Assembly: GCA_945912085.1 (NCBI GenBank)
Contig: CAMEBJ010000091.1
Span: 1-5,575, forward strand
DNA: 5,575 bases
Reading direction: 5' to 3'
Source: an uncultured Bacteroidales bacterium
GTDB lineage: Bacteria; Bacteroidota; Bacteroidia; Bacteroidales; UBA932
Shown here piece after piece: positions 1 through 5,575 of the stretch (the first letter of the stretch is position 1; each line of letters begins with the position of its first letter). Made by a program: the position numbers and the translations under genes. Under the pieces are notes generated by a model, which made no database searches, was not told where the DNA came from, and was given only the letters and a program-made list of their open reading frames with translations.

Positions 1-802
1 GTATTCAGGCTCCTGGTATTTCCTGAACAGGTCTTTCTCAGATGCGGGCCTCATAGATGCAATGGTGAATCTCGATATGCTCGGAACAGGTGACACGGGC
101 TTCTATGCCTACACTGCATCAAATGCCGATCTGAATGCCATTCTGCGAACTGTGGGGACTGCCCTTCAGCCGATTGTCCCTGAGATAGTCGCAGCTGAAC
201 CCTATCCTTCCGACCACCGTTCGTTCTATGCGCAGGAAATTCCTTCGGTCTATCTGACAACAGGCCGTTACCCGGAAAAGGGAACTTACCGCGACATTCC
301 TTCCATAGTCAATTACGATTATATGGAGAGGGAACTGGAGTATATTTACAATCTTACTCTTGAGATGGCGAACACAGGGACGGCTCCTCTTTTCAAACCG
401 TCGTCGGCTCCTCTCAGGGGGGAGGAATACGCGGATGTGGTCTCAATCAATGACTGCGACGTCCTGCCTTCATTCTACAACAGCACTGACCTGGGACAGT
501 TCCTTTCAAAGTGGGTATATCAGTATCTGCGTTATCCTGCATATGCCATTGACAATGGAATACAAGGTCGCGTCATCCTGAATTTCGTCATTGAGAAGGA
601 TGGACGCGTCAATGATGTCCGCGTTGTAAGAGGGGTGGACGCAAGTCTTGACGAGGAGGCTGTAAGAGTGGTTTCAGCATCGCCGAAGTGGAAACCGGGA
701 AAAATCAAGGGCAACAAGGTCAGAACATCCATAACCCTGCCTGTGGAGTTCAGACTCGAGAAAAAAGGCGGGAAACCGAGTTTCGGAATAAAGAAATATT
801 GA
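1..802 (+). CDS. M28-family metallopeptidase with C-terminal TonB-like domain (5' partial)
   Basis: The frame is open from the left edge (first full codon at base 2) to the TGA at 800-802, so the ATG at 62 is internal and the true start lies outside the window. The N-terminal part resembles the second half of an M28 zinc aminopeptidase. It has the NLDM motif (Asp codon 74-76) and the SDHRSF motif (His codon 215-217), which match the fourth and fifth metal ligands of the family; the earlier ligands would lie off the edge. The peptidase part ends near base 385. A linker follows to about base 500. A TonB C-terminal-like domain then runs from about 505 to 770, with the YP motif, GIQGRVILNFVIEKDGRV, LDEEAVRVV, the PKWKPG turn and a final LPVEFRLE strand. 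M28 enzymes release N-terminal residues from peptides and are usually exported; TonB domains of this type sit in the periplasm. The signal peptide is not visible. A basic tail ends the protein six bases before leuS, which suggests co-transcription. Both domains are clear; substrate and TonB function are inferred. Confidence 0.88.
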   Translation, partial: YSGSWYFLNRSFSDAGLIDAMVNLDMLGTGDTGFYAYTASNADLNAILRTVGTALQPIVPEIVAAEPYPSDHRSFYAQEIPSVYLTTGRYPEKGTYRDIPSIVNYDYMERELEYIYNLTLEMANTGTAPLFKPSSAPLRGEEYADVVSINDCDVLPSFYNSTDLGQFLSKWVYQYLRYPAYAIDNGIQGRVILNFVIEKDGRVNDVRVVRGVDASLDEEAVRVVSASPKWKPGKIKGNKVRTSITLPVEFRLEKKGGKPSFGIKKY

Positions 803-808
803 CGATAT

Positions 809-3574
809 ATGGATTACAATTTCAAGGAAATCGAAAGGAAATGGCAGTCCCGTTGGGCTGAGAATCATACCTTCAAGGCTGTGGAAGACGAGTCCAGGCC
901 AAAATATTACGTTCTGGATATGTTTCCTTACCCATCCGGGGCCGGTCTCCACGTGGGACATCCTCTGGGTTACATAGCCAGTGACATATTCAGCCGTTAC
1001 AAACGTCTCTGTGGTTTCAATGTACTCCATCCGATGGGGTATGACGCATTCGGACTTCCGGCCGAACAGTATGCCATCCAGACCGGACAGCACCCGGCAG
1101 TGACGACCGAGAAGAACATCAGCCGTTACCGTGAGCAACTTGACAGAATCGGATTTTCATACGACTGGTCCCGTGAGGTCCGCACCTGTGACCCTGAGTA
1201 TTACAAATGGACACAGTGGGCTTTCCTTAAGATGTTCGGAAGCTGGTATGACAGGAATCTTGACAAGGCCCGTCCTGTTGAGGATCTGGTCAGGGCTTTT
1301 GAAACCTCCGGTACGGAAGGCATAAACGCAGCCTGCACCGAGGAGATTTCATTCACTGCGGAACAGTGGAAGTCGATGACTGACAAGGAAAAATCAGACA
1401 CCCTGATGAACTGGAGAATTGCCTATCAGGGTGAAACGTCCGTGAACTGGTGTCCTCAGCTCGGAACCGTCCTTGCGAATGACGAGGTAAAGGAAGGCTA
1501 TTCCGTGCGCGGAGGCTTCCCGGTGGAGCAGAAGAAGATGACCCAGTGGCAGCTCAGGGTTTCCGCCTATGCTTCCCGCCTTTTGGATGACCTTGAGACT
1601 CTGGATTGGACGGATTCCCTCAAGGAGATGCAGCGCAACTGGATTGGCAAGTCTCAGGGTGCGGAGATGCACTTCAAAGCATATAATGGTGACAAAGAGT
1701 ACGATATGGTCATCTTTACGACCCGTGCCGACACTGTTTTCGGAGTGACCTTTATGGTGCTTGCGCCTGAAAGCGAGTGGGTGGAGAAACTCACTGCGCC
1801 TGAGCGCAAGACCGAGGTCGAGGAGTATCTCGCTGCAGTCAGGAAGAAGACTGAAAGGGAGAGGCTCTCCGAGACCCGCAAGGTTACCGGTGTCTTTTCC
1901 GGGTCATACGCAGTGAATCCTCTCACAGGTGACCGTGTTCCAATCTGGATTTCGGAATATGTACTCGCCGGCTATGGCACGGGAGCGATTATGGCCGTTC
2001 CTGCACACGACAGCAGGGACTATGCCTTCGCCCGCCATTTCAATCTTCCTGTTATTCCTCTGATTGAGGGTTGTGATGTCAGCGAATCCAGTTTCGATGC
2101 CAAGGAGGGAACGATGTGCAATTCCGGTTTCCTTGACGGACTGTCTGTCAAAGAGGCAATCCCTGCGGCAATCGACTATGTCGAGAAGCACGGAATCGGC
2201 CGCAGAAAGGTGAATTTCAGACTTCGCGATGCCATATTCTCACGCCAGAGATACTGGGGAGAGCCGTTCCCTATATATTATAAGGATGGGATTCCTCAGG
2301 CATTGCCTTTTGATTCCCTTCCTCTCACTCTTCCTGAAATCAATGAGTTCAAGCCGACCGAGACGGGTGAACCTCCTCTTGCACGGGCAAAGGACTGGTC
2401 TTACGCTTCATACCCGTTCGAGACCAGCACTATGCCGGGATTTGCAGGCAGCAGCGCATATTATTTGAGGTATATGGACCCACACAATGCGCAGGCCCTT
2501 GTCGGGAAGGACAAGAATGCCTACTGGAGGAATGTGGACCTGTACATCGGAGGTACCGAGCACGCAACCGGACATCTGATTTATTCCCGTTTCTGGAACA
2601 AGTTCCTATATGACCTGGGATATGTCTGCGAGAAGGAACCGTTCAAGAAGCTCATCAACCAGGGAATGATTCAGGGCCGTTCCAATTTCGTTTACAGGAT
2701 TGTCGGTACCAACACCTTCGTTTCCTGCGGTCTGAAGGACTCATACGAGACAACGGAAATCCACGTGGATGTCAACATAGTCCACAACGACAGGCTCGAC
2801 CTGGAGGCTTTCCGCAAATGGATGCCTGATTTCGCCGATGCTGAATTCATCCTTGAGGATGGGGAATATGTCTGCGGATATGCTGTTGAGAAGATGAGCA
2901 AGTCTATGTTCAATGTGGTCAATCCGGATATGATCTGTGACACCTACGGAGCGGACACCCTCAGACTTTACGAGATGTTCCTCGGCCCTCTGGAGCAGTC
3001 CAAACCTTGGGATACCAAGGGAATCGACGGCGTCAACCGTTTCCTCAAGAGGGTCTGGAGACTGTTCTATGACAGGGATGCTCTGATTCTTACGGACGAA
3101 AAGGCAACCCCGGGGGAACTCAAGTCCCTCCACAAACTCATAGGCAAGGTTCAGACCGACATAGAGGCTTTCTCCTTCAACACATCTGTGAGTGCATTTA
3201 TGATTGCCGTGAACGAGCTCTATGAACACGACTGCCACAAGCGCGAGATTCTGGAGCCTCTCATCATCCTTCTCTCTCCGTTCTGCCCTCACATTGCCGA
3301 GGAACTCTGGGAAGTGCTCGGGCACAAGGAAAGCATCTCGTATGCAAGTTTCCCTGAATATGTTGAGGCGTACACAATCGAGAATAGTTGCACCTATGCT
3401 GTCTCATTCAACGGAAAGACGAGGTTCACCATTGATTTGCCGCGCACAATGTCAAAGGAGGATGTCGAGGCAAATGTCCGTGCCCTTGACCAGACTGCGA
3501 AATATGTCGCCGGTGGAAATATCGTGAAAGTGATTGTGGTTCCCGGAAAAATCGTGAATGTAGTCGTTAAATGA
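809..3574 (+). CDS. leuS: Leucyl-tRNA synthetase (class I, bacterial/LeuS type)
   Basis: This cytosolic enzyme charges tRNA-Leu with leucine using ATP and edits mischarged tRNA. It has 921 codons, complete and slightly longer than the roughly 860 residues of the E. coli enzyme. The Rossmann fold carries the HIGH-type motif HVGH (residues 48-51) and is followed by TSVNWCP (210-216). The CP1 editing domain shows the threonine-rich TTRADT (304-309) and [10 protein letters not shown] (396-405), whose Asp404 corresponds to the conserved editing aspartate. The catalytic core resumes at RLRD (471-474) and SRQRYWG (478-484). A leucine-specific segment precedes KMSKS (695-699). The anticodon-binding domain and small C-terminal domain end the protein. 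About 50 extra residues lie between residues 149 and 205. The zinc-1 module has lost most of its cysteines (YSVRGG at 231-236), leaving only the one in NWCP. The ATG at 809 is chosen because it gives the standard N-terminus MDYNFKEIE; no Shine-Dalgarno sequence is seen. It lies 6 bases after the peptidase gene and 7 before yitT. Confidence 0.98.
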   Translation: MDYNFKEIERKWQSRWAENHTFKAVEDESRPKYYVLDMFPYPSGAGLHVGHPLGYIASDIFSRYKRLCGFNVLHPMGYDAFGLPAEQYAIQTGQHPAVTTEKNISRYREQLDRIGFSYDWSREVRTCDPEYYKWTQWAFLKMFGSWYDRNLDKARPVEDLVRAFETSGTEGINAACTEEISFTAEQWKSMTDKEKSDTLMNWRIAYQGETSVNWCPQLGTVLANDEVKEGYSVRGGFPVEQKKMTQWQLRVSAYASRLLDDLETLDWTDSLKEMQRNWIGKSQGAEMHFKAYNGDKEYDMVIFTTRADTVFGVTFMVLAPESEWVEKLTAPERKTEVEEYLAAVRKKTERERLSETRKVTGVFSGSYAVNPLTGDRVPIWISEYVLAGYGTGAIMAVPAHDSRDYAFARHFNLPVIPLIEGCDVSESSFDAKEGTMCNSGFLDGLSVKEAIPAAIDYVEKHGIGRRKVNFRLRDAIFSRQRYWGEPFPIYYKDGIPQALPFDSLPLTLPEINEFKPTETGEPPLARAKDWSYASYPFETSTMPGFAGSSAYYLRYMDPHNAQALVGKDKNAYWRNVDLYIGGTEHATGHLIYSRFWNKFLYDLGYVCEKEPFKKLINQGMIQGRSNFVYRIVGTNTFVSCGLKDSYETTEIHVDVNIVHNDRLDLEAFRKWMPDFADAEFILEDGEYVCGYAVEKMSKSMFNVVNPDMICDTYGADTLRLYEMFLGPLEQSKPWDTKGIDGVNRFLKRVWRLFYDRDALILTDEKATPGELKSLHKLIGKVQTDIEAFSFNTSVSAFMIAVNELYEHDCHKREILEPLIILLSPFCPHIAEELWEVLGHKESISYASFPEYVEAYTIENSCTYAVSFNGKTRFTIDLPRTMSKEDVEANVRALDQTAKYVAGGNIVKVIVVPGKIVNVVVK

Positions 3575-3581
3575 TTCAGAT

Positions 3582-4466
3582 ATGAAAAGGACGGTTCTGC
3601 TTAAATCAATCAAGGATTATATCGTACTTGCTATCGGATGTGTAATCTACTGCCTGGGGTGGACGGCTTTCCTCATCCCGGGGGGAATCGCCAGCGGCGG
3701 AGGCACGGGATTGTGCACAATCCTGTATTTTGCAACCGGCATACCCGTGGCGTATTCGTTCTTTGTCCTGAATGCGATTCTGCTTATTATCGGTTTCCTG
3801 ATGCTTGGCAAGGGATTCGGAGTCAAGACCATTTTCGCAATCATCCTGTCCTCGCTGCTCTTTGATTTCCTTCCTAATCTGGATTTCGTGGTGACCTTTG
3901 ACGACCGTCTTGTCACAGCCATCGTCGGTGGTCTGGTCGAGGCTTTGGGAATAGGTCTTGTGCTGATGTCGGGCGGAAGCACAGGAGGTACGGACATCGT
4001 TGCGATGGTCATCAACAAATATTGGCCGATCTCTCCTGGAAGGGTGTATCTGATTACTGACCTCTTCATCATCGCCTCCGTCCTGCTTGTTCCGGGAAAG
4101 GATGTAAACGATATGATGTACGGATATGTGACGATGGTCACTTTCTCTTTCGCCATCGACTGGGTGCTTATGGGAAGCAAGTCCTCGGCACAGATTTACA
4201 TATTTTCCCAAAAGTATCAGGAAATATCCGACCACATCGTCCACAATCTGAACAGGGGAGTTACTGCCCTGAATTCTGTCGGAGGATATTCCGGACAGGA
4301 AGGGAAAGTGCTTCTTGTCATTTGCAGAAAGCAGCAGTTGCAGTCAGTTGTCAATGAGGTAAAGGCTATCGACCCGAAGGCTTTTGTCTCGGTTTCTTCC
4401 GTGAGCAGCGTTTACGGAGAAGGATTCGAGGAGTTGAAGACCGGATTCAAGCGAAAAAAAGATTAA
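3582..4466 (+). CDS. YitT family membrane protein (DUF161 + DUF2179)
   Basis: This is a complete 294-residue inner-membrane protein of the YitT/YpjC/YqfU type, a family seen widely in Firmicutes and Bacteroidota. Its function is poorly established; transport is a common guess. The N-terminal two thirds are hydrophobic, with likely membrane segments near residues 13-33, 57-76, 81-97, 110-130, 154-170 and 179-196. Glycine-rich family signatures appear at IPGGIASGGGTGL (32-44) and MSGGSTGGTDIVAM (129-142). The C-terminal DUF2179 domain, about residues 216-275, shows RGVTALNSVGGYSGQEGKVL (225-244) and IDPKAFVSVS (263-272), and is probably a cytosolic ligand-binding domain. The ATG at 3582 follows the leuS stop by 7 bases without a clear Shine-Dalgarno sequence, so it probably shares the leuS transcript. 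The last codons (KRKKD) lie inside the A-rich tandem repeat, and an intrinsic terminator begins 41 bases after the stop. Confidence 0.95.
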   Translation: MKRTVLLKSIKDYIVLAIGCVIYCLGWTAFLIPGGIASGGGTGLCTILYFATGIPVAYSFFVLNAILLIIGFLMLGKGFGVKTIFAIILSSLLFDFLPNLDFVVTFDDRLVTAIVGGLVEALGIGLVLMSGGSTGGTDIVAMVINKYWPISPGRVYLITDLFIIASVLLVPGKDVNDMMYGYVTMVTFSFAIDWVLMGSKSSAQIYIFSQKYQEISDHIVHNLNRGVTALNSVGGYSGQEGKVLLVICRKQQLQSVVNEVKAIDPKAFVSVSSVSSVYGEGFEELKTGFKRKKD

Positions 4467-4498
4467 AAAAAAGAAAAAAGATTAAAAAAAAGAAAAAC
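4453..4498 (+). repeat. 19-bp A-rich tandem repeat across the yitT stop codon
   Basis: Two adjacent 19-base copies start with GATT at 4461 and at 4480 and differ only in the last base. A partial copy (G followed by seven A) precedes them at 4453-4460. The unit is almost entirely adenine apart from GATT and one internal G. The first copy contains the yitT stop codon (TAA, 4464-4466). It probably arose by replication slippage. The unit length is not a multiple of three, so the TAA in the second copy is in a different frame. Confidence 0.85.
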
Positions 4499-4507
4499 CT
4501 TCATTTC

Positions 4508-4552
4508 AACCCCCTTGAAACACCATTTCAAGGGGGTTTTTATTATATTTTT
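4508..4552 (+). terminator. Intrinsic (Rho-independent) terminator after yitT
   Basis: The arms at 4508-4520 and 4526-4538 are perfectly complementary over 13 base pairs, including five consecutive G-C pairs, around a 5-base loop (CACCA). A T-rich tract follows (4537-4552, interrupted by a few A). It sits 41 bases after the yitT stop and would end the peptidase-leuS-yitT transcript before the downstream regulator. On the opposite strand the A-rich repeat at 4453-4498 supplies U-rich sequence after the same hairpin, though separated from the stem by about 9 bases, so reverse-strand termination is only possible. Confidence 0.93.
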
Positions 4553-4553
4553 G
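4546..4553 (+). promoter_or_regulatory. Possible Bacteroidota -7 promoter element for the AraC-type regulator
   Basis: The eight bases TATTTTTG fit the Bacteroidota -7 consensus TAnnTTTG and lie 21 bases upstream of the ATG at 4575, which would give a short leader of about 15 bases. No good -33 TTTG is seen at the expected 19-21 base spacing; that stretch (about 4521-4528) is the terminator loop and the start of the right arm. The box lies inside the terminator's T-tract, so a chance match in AT-rich DNA is quite possible. Confidence 0.35.
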
Positions 4554-4574
4554 CAAACACAAAAACTTGTGCCT

Positions 4575-5575
4575 ATGGTATCTCAGTTGATTGTTAAATG
4601 TTTTTGTTGTGTTTTTGATTTTATTTCTTTTTTTGCACTTCTTTCCTGTCCAGTATATTTTTTCACAAGAAAGAACAGGGGAAGTATCGTTAAAGTCTTT
4701 CCTCAGACCGTCTGCTCGTGGGCCTGTCTCCTGGTGCTTTCTCTCTGTGCATTGTGTTCTTCCTACGAGTATTCCTCCTTTATTTCCTCCTGTGCCGGGT
4801 TCACCGTTTCTATGCTTGTTGTCTTCAGAATGCTTCCTGGCAAGTTGTTCTTTGTAATTGCTGCAGGCATTTCCGGAATCCTGACTGTCGTGGTCAGAGT
4901 CTTTTGTGTCCGGTATGCCGAACTGGCGGCTTTTTCTTGGATATTTGCATTGATGGTGACTGCAACTGCTGCAACTGCATTGCATACTGACCTGACGGGC
5001 CGGCTGAAGGCAAGTTTCCTGCCCAGGAATAAGCCCTCGCGAAGCAAGAATGAATTGGAATATTCTATGCTGCTTGTCCTCGCATCAGGCTCAGTTGTAA
5101 TACTGTCCTCATTCTCGGGTTCGGCCGGAATCCGGGCAGGCGCTGTCATTTCTTCGCTCTGCCTCTTGGTCCAGACCGCAATCTTTCTGGTCGTTGCTGC
5201 AGAACTGACCTTCGGGAACAGAATCCTGTACAGGGAAGTTATCCCTGAAGCCTACCGTAACATCGCGAGTCTGAACAGGGAACCTATTGTGGAGGATGAC
5301 GAGGACAGTTCCTACCTGGAGATTTACGACCGTCTCGTAGCGTATTTCGAGGAAGACAGACCCTATCTGAATCCGGACCTGAATGTCGTGGATGTGGCGA
5401 AGAAAATATTCACCAACAAGGTTTACATCTCAAAGGCCGTGAATATCTGCACGGGGAGAAATTTCTGTCAGTTCGTCAACTATTACAGAATCAGGTATGC
5501 GCTGGATATGTTCATCTCCGATCCCAGTGTGAGAATCACTCATTTGGCGAGGATGGCCGGTTTCAATACTTTTCC
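4575..5575 (+). CDS. Membrane-anchored AraC-type transcriptional regulator (3' partial)
   Basis: The frame is open from the first ATG at 4575 to the right edge: 333 codons with no stop. The N-terminal two thirds are hydrophobic, with likely membrane segments near residues 9-30, 46-63, 68-84, 91-110, 116-136, 164-182 and 188-209. Basic stretches such as TRKNRG (31-36) and the lysine/arginine-rich loop around 143-159 would face the cytoplasm. A linker with an acidic patch (VEDDEDSS, 239-246) leads to an AraC/XylS DNA-binding domain. Its first helix-turn-helix is near 270-313 (DVAKKIFTNKVYISKAVN, then FVNYYRIRYALDMF). The second starts at ITHLARMAGFNTF (321-333) and is cut by the edge, so probably only a few tens of residues are missing. 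The architecture suggests a regulator tethered to the inner membrane; no known sensor domain is recognised and its targets are unknown. The first 80 residues are rich in Cys, Ser and Phe and poorly conserved-looking, so a later start (ATG at 4812 or 4830) cannot be excluded. No Shine-Dalgarno sequence is seen. Confidence 0.85.
   Translation, partial: MVSQLIVKCFCCVFDFISFFALLSCPVYFFTRKNRGSIVKVFPQTVCSWACLLVLSLCALCSSYEYSSFISSCAGFTVSMLVVFRMLPGKLFFVIAAGISGILTVVVRVFCVRYAELAAFSWIFALMVTATAATALHTDLTGRLKASFLPRNKPSRSKNELEYSMLLVLASGSVVILSSFSGSAGIRAGAVISSLCLLVQTAIFLVVAAELTFGNRILYREVIPEAYRNIASLNREPIVEDDEDSSYLEIYDRLVAYFEEDRPYLNPDLNVVDVAKKIFTNKVYISKAVNICTGRNFCQFVNYYRIRYALDMFISDPSVRITHLARMAGFNTF
4961..4978 (+). 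repeat. Short perfect 9-bp direct repeat inside the regulator gene
   Basis: TGCAACTGC occurs twice back to back and encodes an alternating Ala/Thr stretch (TATAATA, residues 129-135) in a predicted membrane segment. It keeps the frame and probably reflects a small in-frame duplication. No functional meaning is claimed. Confidence 0.7.

Noticed and set aside
62..64. ATG as the start of the first gene
   Set aside because: The frame is open upstream to the left edge and encodes M28-like sequence across it, with the metal-ligand motif only four codons downstream, so this Met is internal.
674..1138. Long antisense reading frame of 154 codons
   Set aside because: It covers the end of the peptidase gene and the HIGH-motif region of leuS, shows no recognisable domain, and is a shadow of well-supported coding sequence.
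2663..2890. A novel insertion in LeuRS just before KMSKS
   Set aside because: The E. coli enzyme has a comparable length here (leucine-specific domain), so this is the normal variable segment of the family.
2741..3325. Antisense reading frame of 194 codons inside leuS
   Set aside because: It lies wholly opposite the conserved KMSKS and anticodon-binding regions and has no family signature.
3606..4244. Two overlapping antisense frames (212 and 177 codons) opposite yitT
   Set aside because: The translated sequence is low-complexity and rich in charged residues, the mirror of hydrophobic membrane codons; yitT is unambiguous.
4508..4538. Hairpin as an operator or mobile-element inverted repeat
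   Set aside because: A G-C rich stem with a small loop followed directly by a T-tract after a gene end is fully explained as an intrinsic terminator.
4591..4990. Two hydrophobic + strand frames (4591-4857 and 4718-4990) as separate small membrane proteins
   Set aside because: They overlap the frame beginning at 4575, which stays open to the right edge and ends in a clear AraC-type domain. Their hydrophobicity is explained by the T-rich sequence. A frameshift within the regulator is also not needed.
4506..5149. Antisense frames opposite the regulator N-terminus
   Set aside because: They are rich in Cys, His, Lys and Thr without any domain, and one runs through the terminator hairpin.

Overview
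The window looks like a chromosomal segment from a Bacteroidota bacterium, most likely of the order Bacteroidales. The evidence is an M28 peptidase joined to a TonB C-terminal domain, a 921-residue leucyl-tRNA synthetase with an extra segment and a reduced zinc knuckle, a membrane-anchored AraC-type regulator, starts without Shine-Dalgarno sequences, and a TAnnTTTG-type -7 element. I cannot name the genus from sequence reading alone. Every gene found is on the + strand.

Layout: (1) 1-802, the 3' part of a secreted or periplasmic M28 metallopeptidase with a C-terminal TonB-like domain, cut by the left edge. (2) 809-3574, leuS, complete. (3) 3582-4466, a YitT-family membrane protein (DUF161 plus DUF2179), complete. 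These three are separated by only 6 and 7 bases and are probably one transcript. (4) 4453-4498, an A-rich 19-bp tandem repeat running across the yitT stop codon. (5) 4508-4552, a strong intrinsic terminator with a perfect 13-bp stem. (6) 4546-4553, a possible -7 promoter box lying inside the terminator's T-tract. (7) 4575 to the right edge, a membrane protein with a C-terminal AraC-type DNA-binding domain, cut by the right edge within its second helix-turn-helix.

The first three genes do not form an obvious pathway: a cell-envelope peptidase, a housekeeping tRNA synthetase and a transporter-like membrane protein appear to share a transcript. The terminator separates them from the regulator, whose targets cannot be inferred here. 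I see no mobile element, CRISPR array, tRNA or rRNA. The window reads mostly as ordinary chromosome. The points most worth a second look are the peptidase-TonB fusion, the compact terminator/promoter junction, and the cysteine-rich N-terminus of the membrane-anchored regulator.
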